From contig CAMBXR010000002.1 of NCBI GenBank assembly GCA_945871955.1, forward strand, positions 1-64,000: a stretch of DNA of 64,000 nucleotides, read 5' to 3'. The notes below the pieces were generated by a model. It saw only the letters and a program-made list of their open reading frames with translations. It ran no database searches and had not been told where the DNA came from. Source of the DNA: an uncultured Clostridium sp. (GTDB lineage: Bacteria; Bacillota; Clostridia; Peptostreptococcales; Peptostreptococcaceae). Position numbers and translations under genes: made by a program. The stretch's first letter is position 1. Every line of letters starts with the position of its first letter. Below, in pieces: positions 28,076-34,813 of this stretch.

Positions 28076-28110
28076 GGCCATCTTACACTTCCCAAAGCAT
28101 TAAGATGACC
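28076..28110 (-). terminator. Terminator of the nikABCDE operon (first of two)
   Basis: On the minus strand GGTCATCTTA...TAAGATGGCC is followed by TATTTTTTAT, 21 bases after the nikE stop. A related second hairpin lies at 27998-28031. Confidence 0.75.
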
Positions 28111-28129
28111 TGATATTTTTAATAATTTA
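28100..28129 (+). repeat. Direct repeat copy 2 (30 bp, period 79)
   Basis: Begins TTAAGATGACCTGATATTTT; second copy of the repeat at 28021-28050. Confidence 0.8.
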
Positions 28130-28131
28130 AT

Positions 28132-28881
28132 TTATATGCTAAAAGGTATTACTGCATCTAGTAATCTTTTAGCATAATCGTTTTTTACATATGCAAGCTC
28201 AGAACTATCTATATTTTCAACTAATTCCCCTTTATAAAGGAATAAAACTTGATCACATAAATTAGCTACAGCTTGTAAATCATGAGCTATAAATAAATAT
28301 GTCATATCTAAATCTTTCTTTAATTTCTTTAATAACTCTAATATTTGTGCTTGTATGGATACATCTAAAGCACTTATGGCCTCATCAAGTACCATAAATT
28401 TAGGCTTTGTAGATATGGCTCTTGCTATACATACACGTTGCATTTGACCACCACTTAGTTCATGTGGATATCTATGGACTAAATTTGTAGGAAGCCCAAC
28501 TTTTTCTAGTAATTCTTCCACTATTTTATCTATATTTTCTTTTTGACCTAAGGCTAAAAGGGGTTCGGAAATAACTTCTTTTACAGTAAAATTAGGATTT
28601 GCTGATGAAGTATAATCTTGAAATACTACACTCATTTTTCCTTTGTTTTCTTTTATCCATTTTTTTACCGGTTTACCTTCTATTTTTATTTCTCCATCAT
28701 CTGGTTTTTCAAGACCTAATATTAAACGGCTTAAAGTACTTTTCCCACTACCACTTTCACCTATAAGTCCTACACAAGATCCTTCTTCTATATAAAAATT
28801 AATGCCTTTTAAAACATGTAGTTTTCCTTTTGTTCCTATTTTAGAGTAGCTTTTATGTATATTTTTAACTTCTACTAACAT
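28132..28881 (-). CDS. nikE: Nickel/peptide ABC transporter ATP-binding protein NikE-like
   Basis: A 249-residue ATPase of the DppF/OppF/NikE class. Walker A GESGSGKS, signature LSGGQMQRVCIARA and Walker B FMVLDEAISALD are present. It overlaps the stop of nikD by one base (TAATG), a sign of translational coupling. Last gene of the five-gene operon. The nickel assignment comes from the binding protein; the ATPase alone would not distinguish nickel from dipeptide transport. Confidence 0.85.
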   Translation of the reverse strand: MLVEVKNIHKSYSKIGTKGKLHVLKGINFYIEEGSCVGLIGESGSGKSTLSRLILGLEKPDDGEIKIEGKPVKKWIKENKGKMSVVFQDYTSSANPNFTVKEVISEPLLALGQKENIDKIVEELLEKVGLPTNLVHRYPHELSGGQMQRVCIARAISTKPKFMVLDEAISALDVSIQAQILELLKKLKKDLDMTYLFIAHDLQAVANLCDQVLFLYKGELVENIDSSELAYVKNDYAKRLLDAVIPFSI

Positions 28882-29702
28882 TATATGGCTACCTCCTTTT
28901 TCTCCATAGACTTAATAAAGGATTCTGTAAGCTCTAAACGAGTATCTATTAAATATTTAGTATATTCATGCTTAGGATTGGAGAATACTTCTTTTGCTTT
29001 TCCATATTCCACTTGAACTCCATTTTTCATTACTAGTAAATCTTGTGCTAAATGTTGTACAACACCTAAATCGTGAGATATAAATATTAAAGAAGTTCCC
29101 GTTACTTCTCTTAATCTTTTAAACTCCTCCACAACTTCTCTTTGGTTTATAGAATCTAGTGCTGTTGTAGGTTCATCAGCTATTATAATATCTGGTTCCA
29201 TAGTCATGGCTATGGCTATCATACACCTTTGTAACATCCCCCCTGAAAGTTGATGAGGATATTTTTTTATCACTTCCTCAGGATCATTTATAAACATTTT
29301 CTCTAGAGCATCTATGGCTATTTTTTTAGCATCATCTTTAGATACATTTTTATTTTCCACTAGAGTTTCTATCATTTGATATCCTATTGTATATAGTGGA
29401 TCAAATGATGACATGGCATCTTGAAGAATCATACATATTCTCTGTCCTCTAATTTTTCTAAGTTCTTCTTTACTAGTATTTAATAAATCTATTTTTTCTT
29501 CTAATATTGCTTTACCACTTACTTTTAAGTTTGGATTTATAAGTCCTAGTATAGCTCTAGTTGTCATAGATTTACCGCTACCACTTTCCCCCACTATTCC
29601 CAAACATCTATTTTTTTCTAAGTTAAAATTAACACCTTTTACAATCTCTTCATTAGTTAAAGTATCAGTAACACGAAGATTTTTAATTTCTAATAAACCC
29701 AT
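28881..29702 (-). CDS. nikD: Nickel/peptide ABC transporter ATP-binding protein NikD-like
   Basis: A 273-residue ATPase of the DppD/OppD/NikD class. Walker A GESGSGKS (about 38-45), signature LSGGMLQRCMIAIAM and Walker B IIADEPTTALD are intact. It lacks the ~50-residue C-terminal extension with Cys motif found in many OppD proteins, as does NikD (about 254 in E. coli). Paired with nikE as a heterodimeric motor. Confidence 0.85.
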   Translation of the reverse strand: MGLLEIKNLRVTDTLTNEEIVKGVNFNLEKNRCLGIVGESGSGKSMTTRAILGLINPNLKVSGKAILEEKIDLLNTSKEELRKIRGQRICMILQDAMSSFDPLYTIGYQMIETLVENKNVSKDDAKKIAIDALEKMFINDPEEVIKKYPHQLSGGMLQRCMIAIAMTMEPDIIIADEPTTALDSINQREVVEEFKRLREVTGTSLIFISHDLGVVQHLAQDLLVMKNGVQVEYGKAKEVFSNPKHEYTKYLIDTRLELTESFIKSMEKKEVAI

Positions 29703-29717
29703 ATTATTTTCTCCTTA

Positions 29718-30548
29718 TTATCCTATACTCTTTTTAGGATTTAAAGCATCCTGTAAACTATCACCTAAGAAGTTAAATGCTGCAACTACTACTAATATTG
29801 CAATACCTGCTGGCAACATCTGTTGTGGATATATAGTCATTATATTTTTTGCTTCACTAAGCATCATTCCCCATTCTGGTGTAGGTGCTTGTACTCCTAA
29901 ACCTAAGAATGATAATGCAGATATATTTAATATGACCCAACCAGTATCAAGGGTTGCTAAAACTCCGATTTCTCCCATAGCTCCTGGTATTAAATGTTTT
30001 TTAATTATATGGAATGTACTACATCCTGATACTTTTGCGAATTTTATGTAGTTTTTATCTGTATATTGCATAACTATACCTCTTATCATACGAGTGTACC
30101 ATGCCCATTTAGCTATAATATTAGCAATTACTATATTACTAATTCCAGTACCTAAAATTCCCACTATGGCAAGTATCATAACTTCACTTGGAAAAGAAAG
30201 CATAATATCACAAACTCTCATTATTACTTCATCTACCCAACCTCTAAAAAATCCTGAGATTACACCTAAAAGTGTACCTATTATAATGGTAGTTGCCATT
30301 GTAATTAATGATAAAAATACTGTAGTTCTTATACCATATAAAATTCTAGAAAATACACATCTTCCAAGTTGGTCTGTTCCAAATGGATATTGAGCACTCA
30401 TACCTAAAAGTTTTGATTTTACATCTACTTCTACAGGACTATTTGGTGCTATAACTGGTGCAAGTATCCCTGATATTATTATTATTAAAATTATCCCTAA
30501 GCTTAACATTCCTAGCTTATCTTTTTTAAATCTATTCCAAAATTTCAT
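29718..30548 (-). CDS. nikC: Nickel/peptide ABC transporter permease NikC-like
   Basis: A 276-residue permease of the DppC/NikC class with about six helices. The N-terminal FWNRFKKDKLGMLSLGIILI start and the EAA-type loop (AKVSGCSTFHIIKKHLIPG) are typical. It lies 1 base from nikB and 15 bases from nikD. It forms the translocation channel with NikB. Confidence 0.88.
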   Translation of the reverse strand: MKFWNRFKKDKLGMLSLGIILIIIISGILAPVIAPNSPVEVDVKSKLLGMSAQYPFGTDQLGRCVFSRILYGIRTTVFLSLITMATTIIIGTLLGVISGFFRGWVDEVIMRVCDIMLSFPSEVMILAIVGILGTGISNIVIANIIAKWAWYTRMIRGIVMQYTDKNYIKFAKVSGCSTFHIIKKHLIPGAMGEIGVLATLDTGWVILNISALSFLGLGVQAPTPEWGMMLSEAKNIMTIYPQQMLPAGIAILVVVAAFNFLGDSLQDALNPKKSIG

Positions 30549-30549
30549 A

Positions 30550-31479
30550 TTATGCCTCCCTTCTCATTCGTGGATCAAGTAGTGCTGATATTACATCTAC
30601 TAATAAGTTACATACAACGAATAAAACTGCCATAATTAATATATAGGCTTGTATTACTGGATAATCCCTGTTGTATATTGCACTTACACATAATCTTCCA
30701 ATTCCAGGCCAAGCAAATATGTTTTCAACTACAACTGTACCTGCTATCAACTTAGGTATAGACATACCAAGAGCAGTTATAGATGTTTGTAGTGAATTTT
30801 TAAATACATGTTTTATAATAGTACTTTCTTTAAGTCCCCTAACTCTGGCATAAAGTACATAGTTTTCTTTTTTATTTTTTATCATATTGTTTCTTATAAG
30901 TCTTACATACGTGGATATATAAGTTAAAGATAAGGTTACAGCTGGTAATACTACAGAACTAGCTTTTTCCATACCACTAGTTGGGAATAAATTAAATTTA
31001 ACTGATAATAACCACATCAGTAATATTCCTACCCAAAAACTTGGCATAGCTGTTCCAATAAATATTATGGCTCTTGTTATCTTATCTCCTATGCTATTTT
31101 CATATACTGCACATAAAACACCTACAGATACACTTACTACTAAAGTAATTATTAATGATACAGTAGCTAAATTAATTGTAGCAGGTAGTGCTCTTGCTAT
31201 TTCATCTGCTACAGGCTTTTTATTAACATAACTATTTCCAAAATTCCCTTGTAGAGCATCTGATAACCATGTTGTATATCTTTCAAAGAATGGTTTGTTT
31301 AGACCTAGTTCCTCTCTCATTCCTTCTATAGCTGCTTCTGTAGGAACTATTTCATTTACCCTAAGGGCTACTTCCGCTGGATCACTTGGACTAAGATTTA
31401 TTATAATAAACGATAAAAATGAAATTCCTAACAATATAGGAATCATACTAAGTAATCTTTTTGTTATAAAATTTTTCAT
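30550..31479 (-). CDS. nikB: Nickel/peptide ABC transporter permease NikB-like
   Basis: A 309-residue permease of the DppB/NikB class. It shows the conserved N-terminal ITKRLLSMIPILLGISFLSF, the DPAE segment and an EAA-type loop (ARVRGLKESTIIKHVFKNSL). The ribosome binding site is GAAGGAGG. It is separated from nikA by a hairpin that may reduce read-through, giving excess binding protein. Confidence 0.88.
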   Translation of the reverse strand: MKNFITKRLLSMIPILLGISFLSFIIINLSPSDPAEVALRVNEIVPTEAAIEGMREELGLNKPFFERYTTWLSDALQGNFGNSYVNKKPVADEIARALPATINLATVSLIITLVVSVSVGVLCAVYENSIGDKITRAIIFIGTAMPSFWVGILLMWLLSVKFNLFPTSGMEKASSVVLPAVTLSLTYISTYVRLIRNNMIKNKKENYVLYARVRGLKESTIIKHVFKNSLQTSITALGMSIPKLIAGTVVVENIFAWPGIGRLCVSAIYNRDYPVIQAYILIMAVLFVVCNLLVDVISALLDPRMRREA

Positions 31480-31522
31480 TTTTCCTCCTTCAATTGATAC
31501 TTATTTTTATTTCATACAAAAT

Positions 31523-31547
31523 AAGAATGAGGAATATCCTCATTCTT
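31523..31547 (-). terminator. Hairpin between nikA and nikB (partial terminator)
   Basis: An 11-bp stem AAGAATGAGGA / TCCTCATTCTT followed only by ATTTT. The weak tail fits partial attenuation between binding protein and permease genes. Confidence 0.65.
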
Positions 31548-31560
31548 ACTCATATCATAA

Positions 31561-33156
31561 TTATTGAGCTTCGAAATACATTTTTTCGAATGGTATCTCA
31601 TATTGAGAAGGATTAAACTCAACGCCTCTTAAAGCAGAACTATGAACTGCTTTAGTTCTTGAGTAAGTAAGTGGTATATACACCCCTTGATCATGTATAT
31701 ATGTAAATACTTCTTTGTACATTTCTTTACGAGTATCTTCATCAGGTTCTATCATAAGATTAGTTATAGTTTTATCTAACCATTCTTTCTTTTCTAAACC
31801 AAGTTGTGCTTGGTAGTCGCCATGAGCAGGTACTCTGAAAGATGATACATACGATTGTGGATCGTATGGCGTTCCCCAAGATAAAGAATATTGTAAATCA
31901 AAATCTCCTGATTTTTGTCTATCAAGGAATGATTGTTTTTCTTCACCAACCACATTTAACTCCACACCAACAGCTTTAAAGTCACTTTGTAAATATTCAC
32001 TTATAGTTCCTTCTTGAGCATTATCAGAGTTGTAGTATATTTCTAAAGAACATTTTTTACCGTCTTTATATCTATAACCATCATCTCCCATTTTCCATCC
32101 AGCTTCTTCTAAAAGCTCATTAGCTTTATCAACATCATATTTACGAACTTCTAAATCTATATCACAGTATGGTACTGAAGTAGACATTAAAGTATCTGCC
32201 ATAGTTTCAGTTCCATTTAATACACCTTCTGCTATAGTTTCTTTATCAACTGCATATTGTAGAGCAAGTCTTACTTTTTGATCTCCTGTTATTTCTTGTT
32301 TTGAGTTTAAAAGTATTGCTCTAGATGCAATAGGATTACTCATTGAAGTTTCATATTTACCAGCTTCTTCTAATGCTTTGAATGAATCTAAGTCTATCAT
32401 ATCCCCATCAGAACCGTATATTAAGTCTATTTCACCTTTTTCTAAAGCTAATAATATAGTTTGGTGGTCAGTCATAACTTTCCATCTAACAGAATTTACT
32501 TTTGGTTTTTCACCGTAGTAATTTTCATTAGCTGTAAATACTGCATATTGTTCTTCTTTATGTTCACTAAGAACCCATGGACCAGTTCCTGCATAACCAT
32601 TTACACCATCTTTTGTGCTTCCATCAACAAAGCAATTTGGAGATATCATTCTAAATGGTCTAGTTAATGCTAATTCTTCTAATGTTGGATAATATGGATG
32701 TGATAATGTTAATTTAAATGTATACTCATCTACAACTTCTGTAGATTTTATTTCGTTTACTAAGTCTAACCAGTTATGACGTTCAACGTTTTCTATTATT
32801 GCATCAAAGTTCTTTTTTACAGCTTCTGCATTGAATTTTTCCCCATCTGTAAATTCAACGTCTTGTCTTAAATAAAAAGTATATTCTTTCCCATCTTTTG
32901 ATATATCCCAACTTTCTGCAAGCCATGGTTCTACACCATCATCAGTATTTTTTACAAGTGATTCAAACACCATATTTTGTGCTGCCATCTCACCTGAATA
33001 AAGATGTGGGTTTATATCCCTAATATCTTTTGTACTAGCGTAGACGATTTCATCTTTTTCCTCTGCCCCAGTAGTCTTATTACTACTTCCACATCCAACT
33101 ACTGACATACATAGTATGGCACTCATTGTTGTGACTAATAATTTTTTTAGTTTCAT
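31561..33156 (-). CDS. nikA: Nickel ABC transporter substrate-binding lipoprotein, NikA-like
   Basis: A 531-residue SBP_bac_5 lipoprotein (lipobox VVGC, Cys22). It follows E. coli NikA closely in remembered segments: ERHNWLDLVNEI (NikA: QRHAWLELANQI), HPYYPTLEELALTRPFR, YAGTGPWVL, ADTLMSTSVPY and WGTPYDPQSYVSSFRVPAHGDYQAQ. His445 in RVPAH aligns with the Ni-binding His416 of NikA. The likely ligand is Ni2+, probably as a histidine or metallophore complex. I chose ATG 33156, which follows AGGGAGAAG; the upstream extension is not protein-like. A dipeptide role is the main alternative. Nickel import would feed CooS and AcsB encoded at 37-53 kb. Confidence 0.87.
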   Translation of the reverse strand: MKLKKLLVTTMSAILCMSVVGCGSSNKTTGAEEKDEIVYASTKDIRDINPHLYSGEMAAQNMVFESLVKNTDDGVEPWLAESWDISKDGKEYTFYLRQDVEFTDGEKFNAEAVKKNFDAIIENVERHNWLDLVNEIKSTEVVDEYTFKLTLSHPYYPTLEELALTRPFRMISPNCFVDGSTKDGVNGYAGTGPWVLSEHKEEQYAVFTANENYYGEKPKVNSVRWKVMTDHQTILLALEKGEIDLIYGSDGDMIDLDSFKALEEAGKYETSMSNPIASRAILLNSKQEITGDQKVRLALQYAVDKETIAEGVLNGTETMADTLMSTSVPYCDIDLEVRKYDVDKANELLEEAGWKMGDDGYRYKDGKKCSLEIYYNSDNAQEGTISEYLQSDFKAVGVELNVVGEEKQSFLDRQKSGDFDLQYSLSWGTPYDPQSYVSSFRVPAHGDYQAQLGLEKKEWLDKTITNLMIEPDEDTRKEMYKEVFTYIHDQGVYIPLTYSRTKAVHSSALRGVEFNPSQYEIPFEKMYFEAQ

Positions 33157-33312
33157 AATTCTTCTCCCTAATATTTTTAATAACTTAAATTTATATATAA
33201 AATGTATAAAATAAATTTTATTACTAATTATAAAAAAATAAATGTAACCTTCCCCTATTACAAATACTTTTAATCTTTTTATTTTTGAAAATTTTTCCAT
33301 TTTCATTTTTTG
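33157..33312 (-). other. nikA upstream region, no clear operator
   Basis: A 156-base AT-rich region. An inverted repeat TGTAA-N10-TTACA with a GGGGAAGG centre lies at about 33245-33264. No NikR-type palindrome was recognised. Confidence 0.4.
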
Positions 33313-33321
33313 TAAAAAAAA

Positions 33322-33337
33322 ATGGCATTTAAGCCAT
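33322..33337 (-). terminator. Terminator of tRNA-Ser
   Basis: Short hairpin ATGGC-TTAAAT-GCCAT followed by nine T on the minus strand, 9 bases after the tRNA CCA end. Confidence 0.75.
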
Positions 33338-33346
33338 ATTATTTAT

Positions 33347-33439
33347 TGGCGGAGAAGGAGGGATTCGAACCCTCGCACCGGTTTAATCCAGCCTAATCCC
33401 TTAGCAGGGGATCCTCTTGAGCCACTTGAGTACTTCTCC
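33347..33439 (-). tRNA. tRNA-Ser (anticodon GCU)
   Basis: A 93-nt class II tRNA with encoded CCA. Acceptor GGAGAAG pairs with CTTCTCC. The anticodon arm ATCCC-CTGCTAA-GGGAT gives anticodon GCT (reads AGC/AGU). A long variable arm is present, and the T arm is GAGGG-TTCGAAT-CCCTC. It stands alone rather than in a tRNA cluster. Confidence 0.98.
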
Positions 33440-33459
33440 AATATTTAATTTATAAATTT

Positions 33460-33488
33460 ATTTTACAGTAGAAAAATAGTATTGTCAA
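33460..33488 (-). promoter_or_regulatory. Promoter of tRNA-Ser
   Basis: TTGACA (33488-33483), a 17-base spacer and TAAAAT (33465-33460), 20 bases before the tRNA 5' end. Confidence 0.8.
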
Positions 33489-33589
33489 TATTTAGATATT
33501 GTAAAATTAAATATAAATATAAAATAAGTTTTGTACTTTAATAAATATGTCCATATATCATCTTATATATTCATTTTTCATATAAATTT

Positions 33590-33621
33590 AAAGCAAAGAA
33601 GACTTTTATCTTCTTTGCTTT
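33590..33621 (-). terminator. Terminator of the cooT-DUF3842-His-rich operon
   Basis: A 13-bp stem AAAGCAAAGAAGA / TCTTCTTTGCTTT with a 6-base loop, directly after the His-rich gene. The T tail is modest. Confidence 0.7.
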
Positions 33622-33632
33622 TATATTAAAAA

Positions 33633-33956
33633 CTACATATGTTTTTTTGCTTCTAATAACATTTCATTAGCTTGTTGCATATATTCAATAGCTTTTTCTA
33701 TATACTCTGCAGTTTCTGTTTTTCCCATTTCTTTAGCTTTATTTACCCATTCTCTAAATCCTTCTTCATGTGAGTTATTATGATTTACCCAGTGTACTAA
33801 TAATATATTTAAAGTTTTTTCATCTTTACTCATATTATCTTCTTTTACACTACATCCACATCCACATTCATGCTCATGTGTATGTGAATGTCCTCCACAA
33901 CAGTCATGGTCATGATGATGACCTTCATGATATAAAGCTCTTTCTTTAGTAAACAT
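33633..33956 (-). CDS. His/Cys-rich small protein, probable metal (nickel) handling
   Basis: A 107-residue protein. Residues 10-35 hold nine His and five Cys (HEGHHHDHDCCGGHSHTHEHECGCGC), an evident metal-binding tail, here N-terminal. The rest (about 45-107) is alpha-helical and amphipathic, with HWVNHNNSHEEGFREW. Similar small proteins occur near CODH/ACS genes in other anaerobes, but I know of no defined function. It follows the DUF3842 gene by 13 bases and CooT is first in the operon. By analogy to HypB or CooJ His-rich tails, it may store or chaperone nickel for CooS or AcsB. Zinc or cobalt cannot be excluded. Confidence 0.8.
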   Translation of the reverse strand: MFTKERALYHEGHHHDHDCCGGHSHTHEHECGCGCSVKEDNMSKDEKTLNILLVHWVNHNNSHEEGFREWVNKAKEMGKTETAEYIEKAIEYMQQANEMLLEAKKHM

Positions 33957-33969
33957 TTTGAATTTCCCC

Positions 33970-34386
33970 CTATTTTATATTAAATTCTTTTTTTATTATT
34001 TTTATTGTGTCTTTAATTAATAATGATAACGGCTTTGATTCTATTCCTACTACCTCAAAATTTTCTGGCATTATTGGTAGTAATATTTTAAATGCTTCAC
34101 TATCACATACTGCTTCACTTATAACACTTGTGACTTCTCCCATCATAGAATTTGGCATCACTATTGATATTGGCGAAATAATTATGTTAGCTTTTTTTGA
34201 AGATACTACTATGGCATTTTCTCCTGTTGCACCTTTATTAGCATGGGACTTCATCATAGCACTTGTGGCTATAGAATTTGTTCCAAGTGCATACACTTCT
34301 ATATAAGAAGGTAGTTCCTCTCTAAGTACACTAACTACCTGAGAGCCTATTCCTCCGCCCATTCCATCTATTACTGCAATTATCAT
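33970..34386 (-). CDS. DUF3842 family protein
   Basis: A 138-residue protein of the uncharacterised DUF3842 family. The N terminus, MIIAVIDGMGGGIGSQVV, looks like a Rossmann-type nucleotide-binding loop. SNS/MMGEVT segments and a C-terminal helix follow. It lies between cooT and the His/Cys-rich gene with gaps of 19 and 13 bases, so it shares their transcript. The context suggests a part in nickel or CODH/ACS maturation, but no activity can be read from the sequence. Confidence 0.82.
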   Translation of the reverse strand: MIIAVIDGMGGGIGSQVVSVLREELPSYIEVYALGTNSIATSAMMKSHANKGATGENAIVVSSKKANIIISPISIVMPNSMMGEVTSVISEAVCDSEAFKILLPIMPENFEVVGIESKPLSLLIKDTIKIIKKEFNIK

Positions 34387-34405
34387 ATTTGATTCCCCTA
34401 GTTTA

Positions 34406-34597
34406 TTAGTTTTCTTCTAAAATTATTTTATGATCCATAAGTCTTATTTCTTTAATAACTCCATCTACTATTTTTTGTTCTCCTAGTAAATCTGTCAAAT
34501 AAACTTTTCCTTCATATGGATCAACTGTTACTACATTTTCCATAACTTTTTCTAATTTATTGTCTTTTCCTAATATAAATGCAGATGATTCACACAT
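34406..34597 (-). CDS. cooT: CooT family nickel-binding protein
   Basis: A 63-residue protein matching the CooT family: N-terminal MC start (Cys2 binds Ni in the characterised homologues) and a small beta-barrel with VMENVVTVDPYEGKVYLTDLLGEQK. In Rhodospirillum rubrum CooT helps deliver nickel to CO dehydrogenase. Ribosome binding site AAGGGGGA. First gene of a three-gene operon with its own promoter and a leader containing a terminator-like hairpin. Confidence 0.9.
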   Translation of the reverse strand: MCESSAFILGKDNKLEKVMENVVTVDPYEGKVYLTDLLGEQKIVDGVIKEIRLMDHKIILEEN

Positions 34598-34700
34598 ATT
34601 AAATCCCCCTTGAAATTATAAATATAATCAAAAAAAGGTTTCTAAAGGCATTACAATACCATAAGAAACCTTCGTGATTCCATTTCCAAAATTTTCTATT
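34598..34700 (-). promoter_or_regulatory. cooT leader with intrinsic terminator: candidate attenuator
   Basis: The predicted transcript starts near 34700. Before the ribosome binding site it runs through a hairpin (AAGGTTTCT at 34672-34664 pairing with AGAAACCTT at 34643-34635, with an inner GGTAT/ATGCC) followed by seven T. A full terminator inside a ~100-nt leader suggests conditional termination. No known riboswitch class was recognised. Alternatively it is a second terminator for the gene upstream. Confidence 0.45.
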
Positions 34701-34702
34701 AA

Positions 34703-34735
34703 TATAAGTATATACTTATCTTTTTCACAAGTCAA
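34703..34735 (-). promoter_or_regulatory. cooT promoter with palindrome over the -10 element
   Basis: TTGACT (34735-34730), a 17-base spacer and TATACT (34712-34707). A perfect 16-base palindrome ATAAGTATATACTTAT (34703-34718) covers the -10 element and could be a repressor site. Confidence 0.65.
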
Positions 34736-34767
34736 ACGCTTCCATACAATTATTTTTTTTAATAAGA

Positions 34768-34795
34768 AGAGATAATTTTTTGTTTAATTATCTCT
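34768..34795 (-). terminator. Terminator after the corrinoid reactivator gene
   Basis: Stem AGAGATAATT / AATTATCTCT, 18 bases after the stop. The T run is weak on the minus strand. Confidence 0.55.
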
Positions 34796-34813
34796 TTTTA
34801 TTTAATATTTTTA

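Larger units (their letters stand above)
27928..28120 (+). ncRNA. Candidate small RNA with duplicated UUCCCA-loop hairpins
   Basis: Plus-strand promoter TTGACA (27928-27933), a 17-base spacer and TACAAT (27951-27956) with no open frame after it. The predicted RNA starts near 27963. It carries ATACC-TAAA-GGGGTAT and two related hairpins: GGTCATCT...AGATGACC (27998-28031) and GGCCATCTTA...TAAGATGACC (28076-28110). Both loops contain TTCCCAAA- or TTTCCCAAAA-type sequence. ATATTTTT follows each. The same hairpins can terminate the minus-strand nik operon, so they may simply be tandem terminators. Confidence 0.35.

Noticed and set aside
28132..33156. Plain oligopeptide transporter (opp/dpp) annotation for the five-gene ABC operon
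   Set aside because: Permeases and ATPases alone would allow it, but the binding protein shares NikA-specific segments and the Ni-ligand histidine, so nickel is the better call.
33157..33321. NikR operator upstream of nikA
   Set aside because: No GTATGA-N16-TCATAC-like sequence. A loose TGTAA-N10-TTACA repeat is too weak to name.
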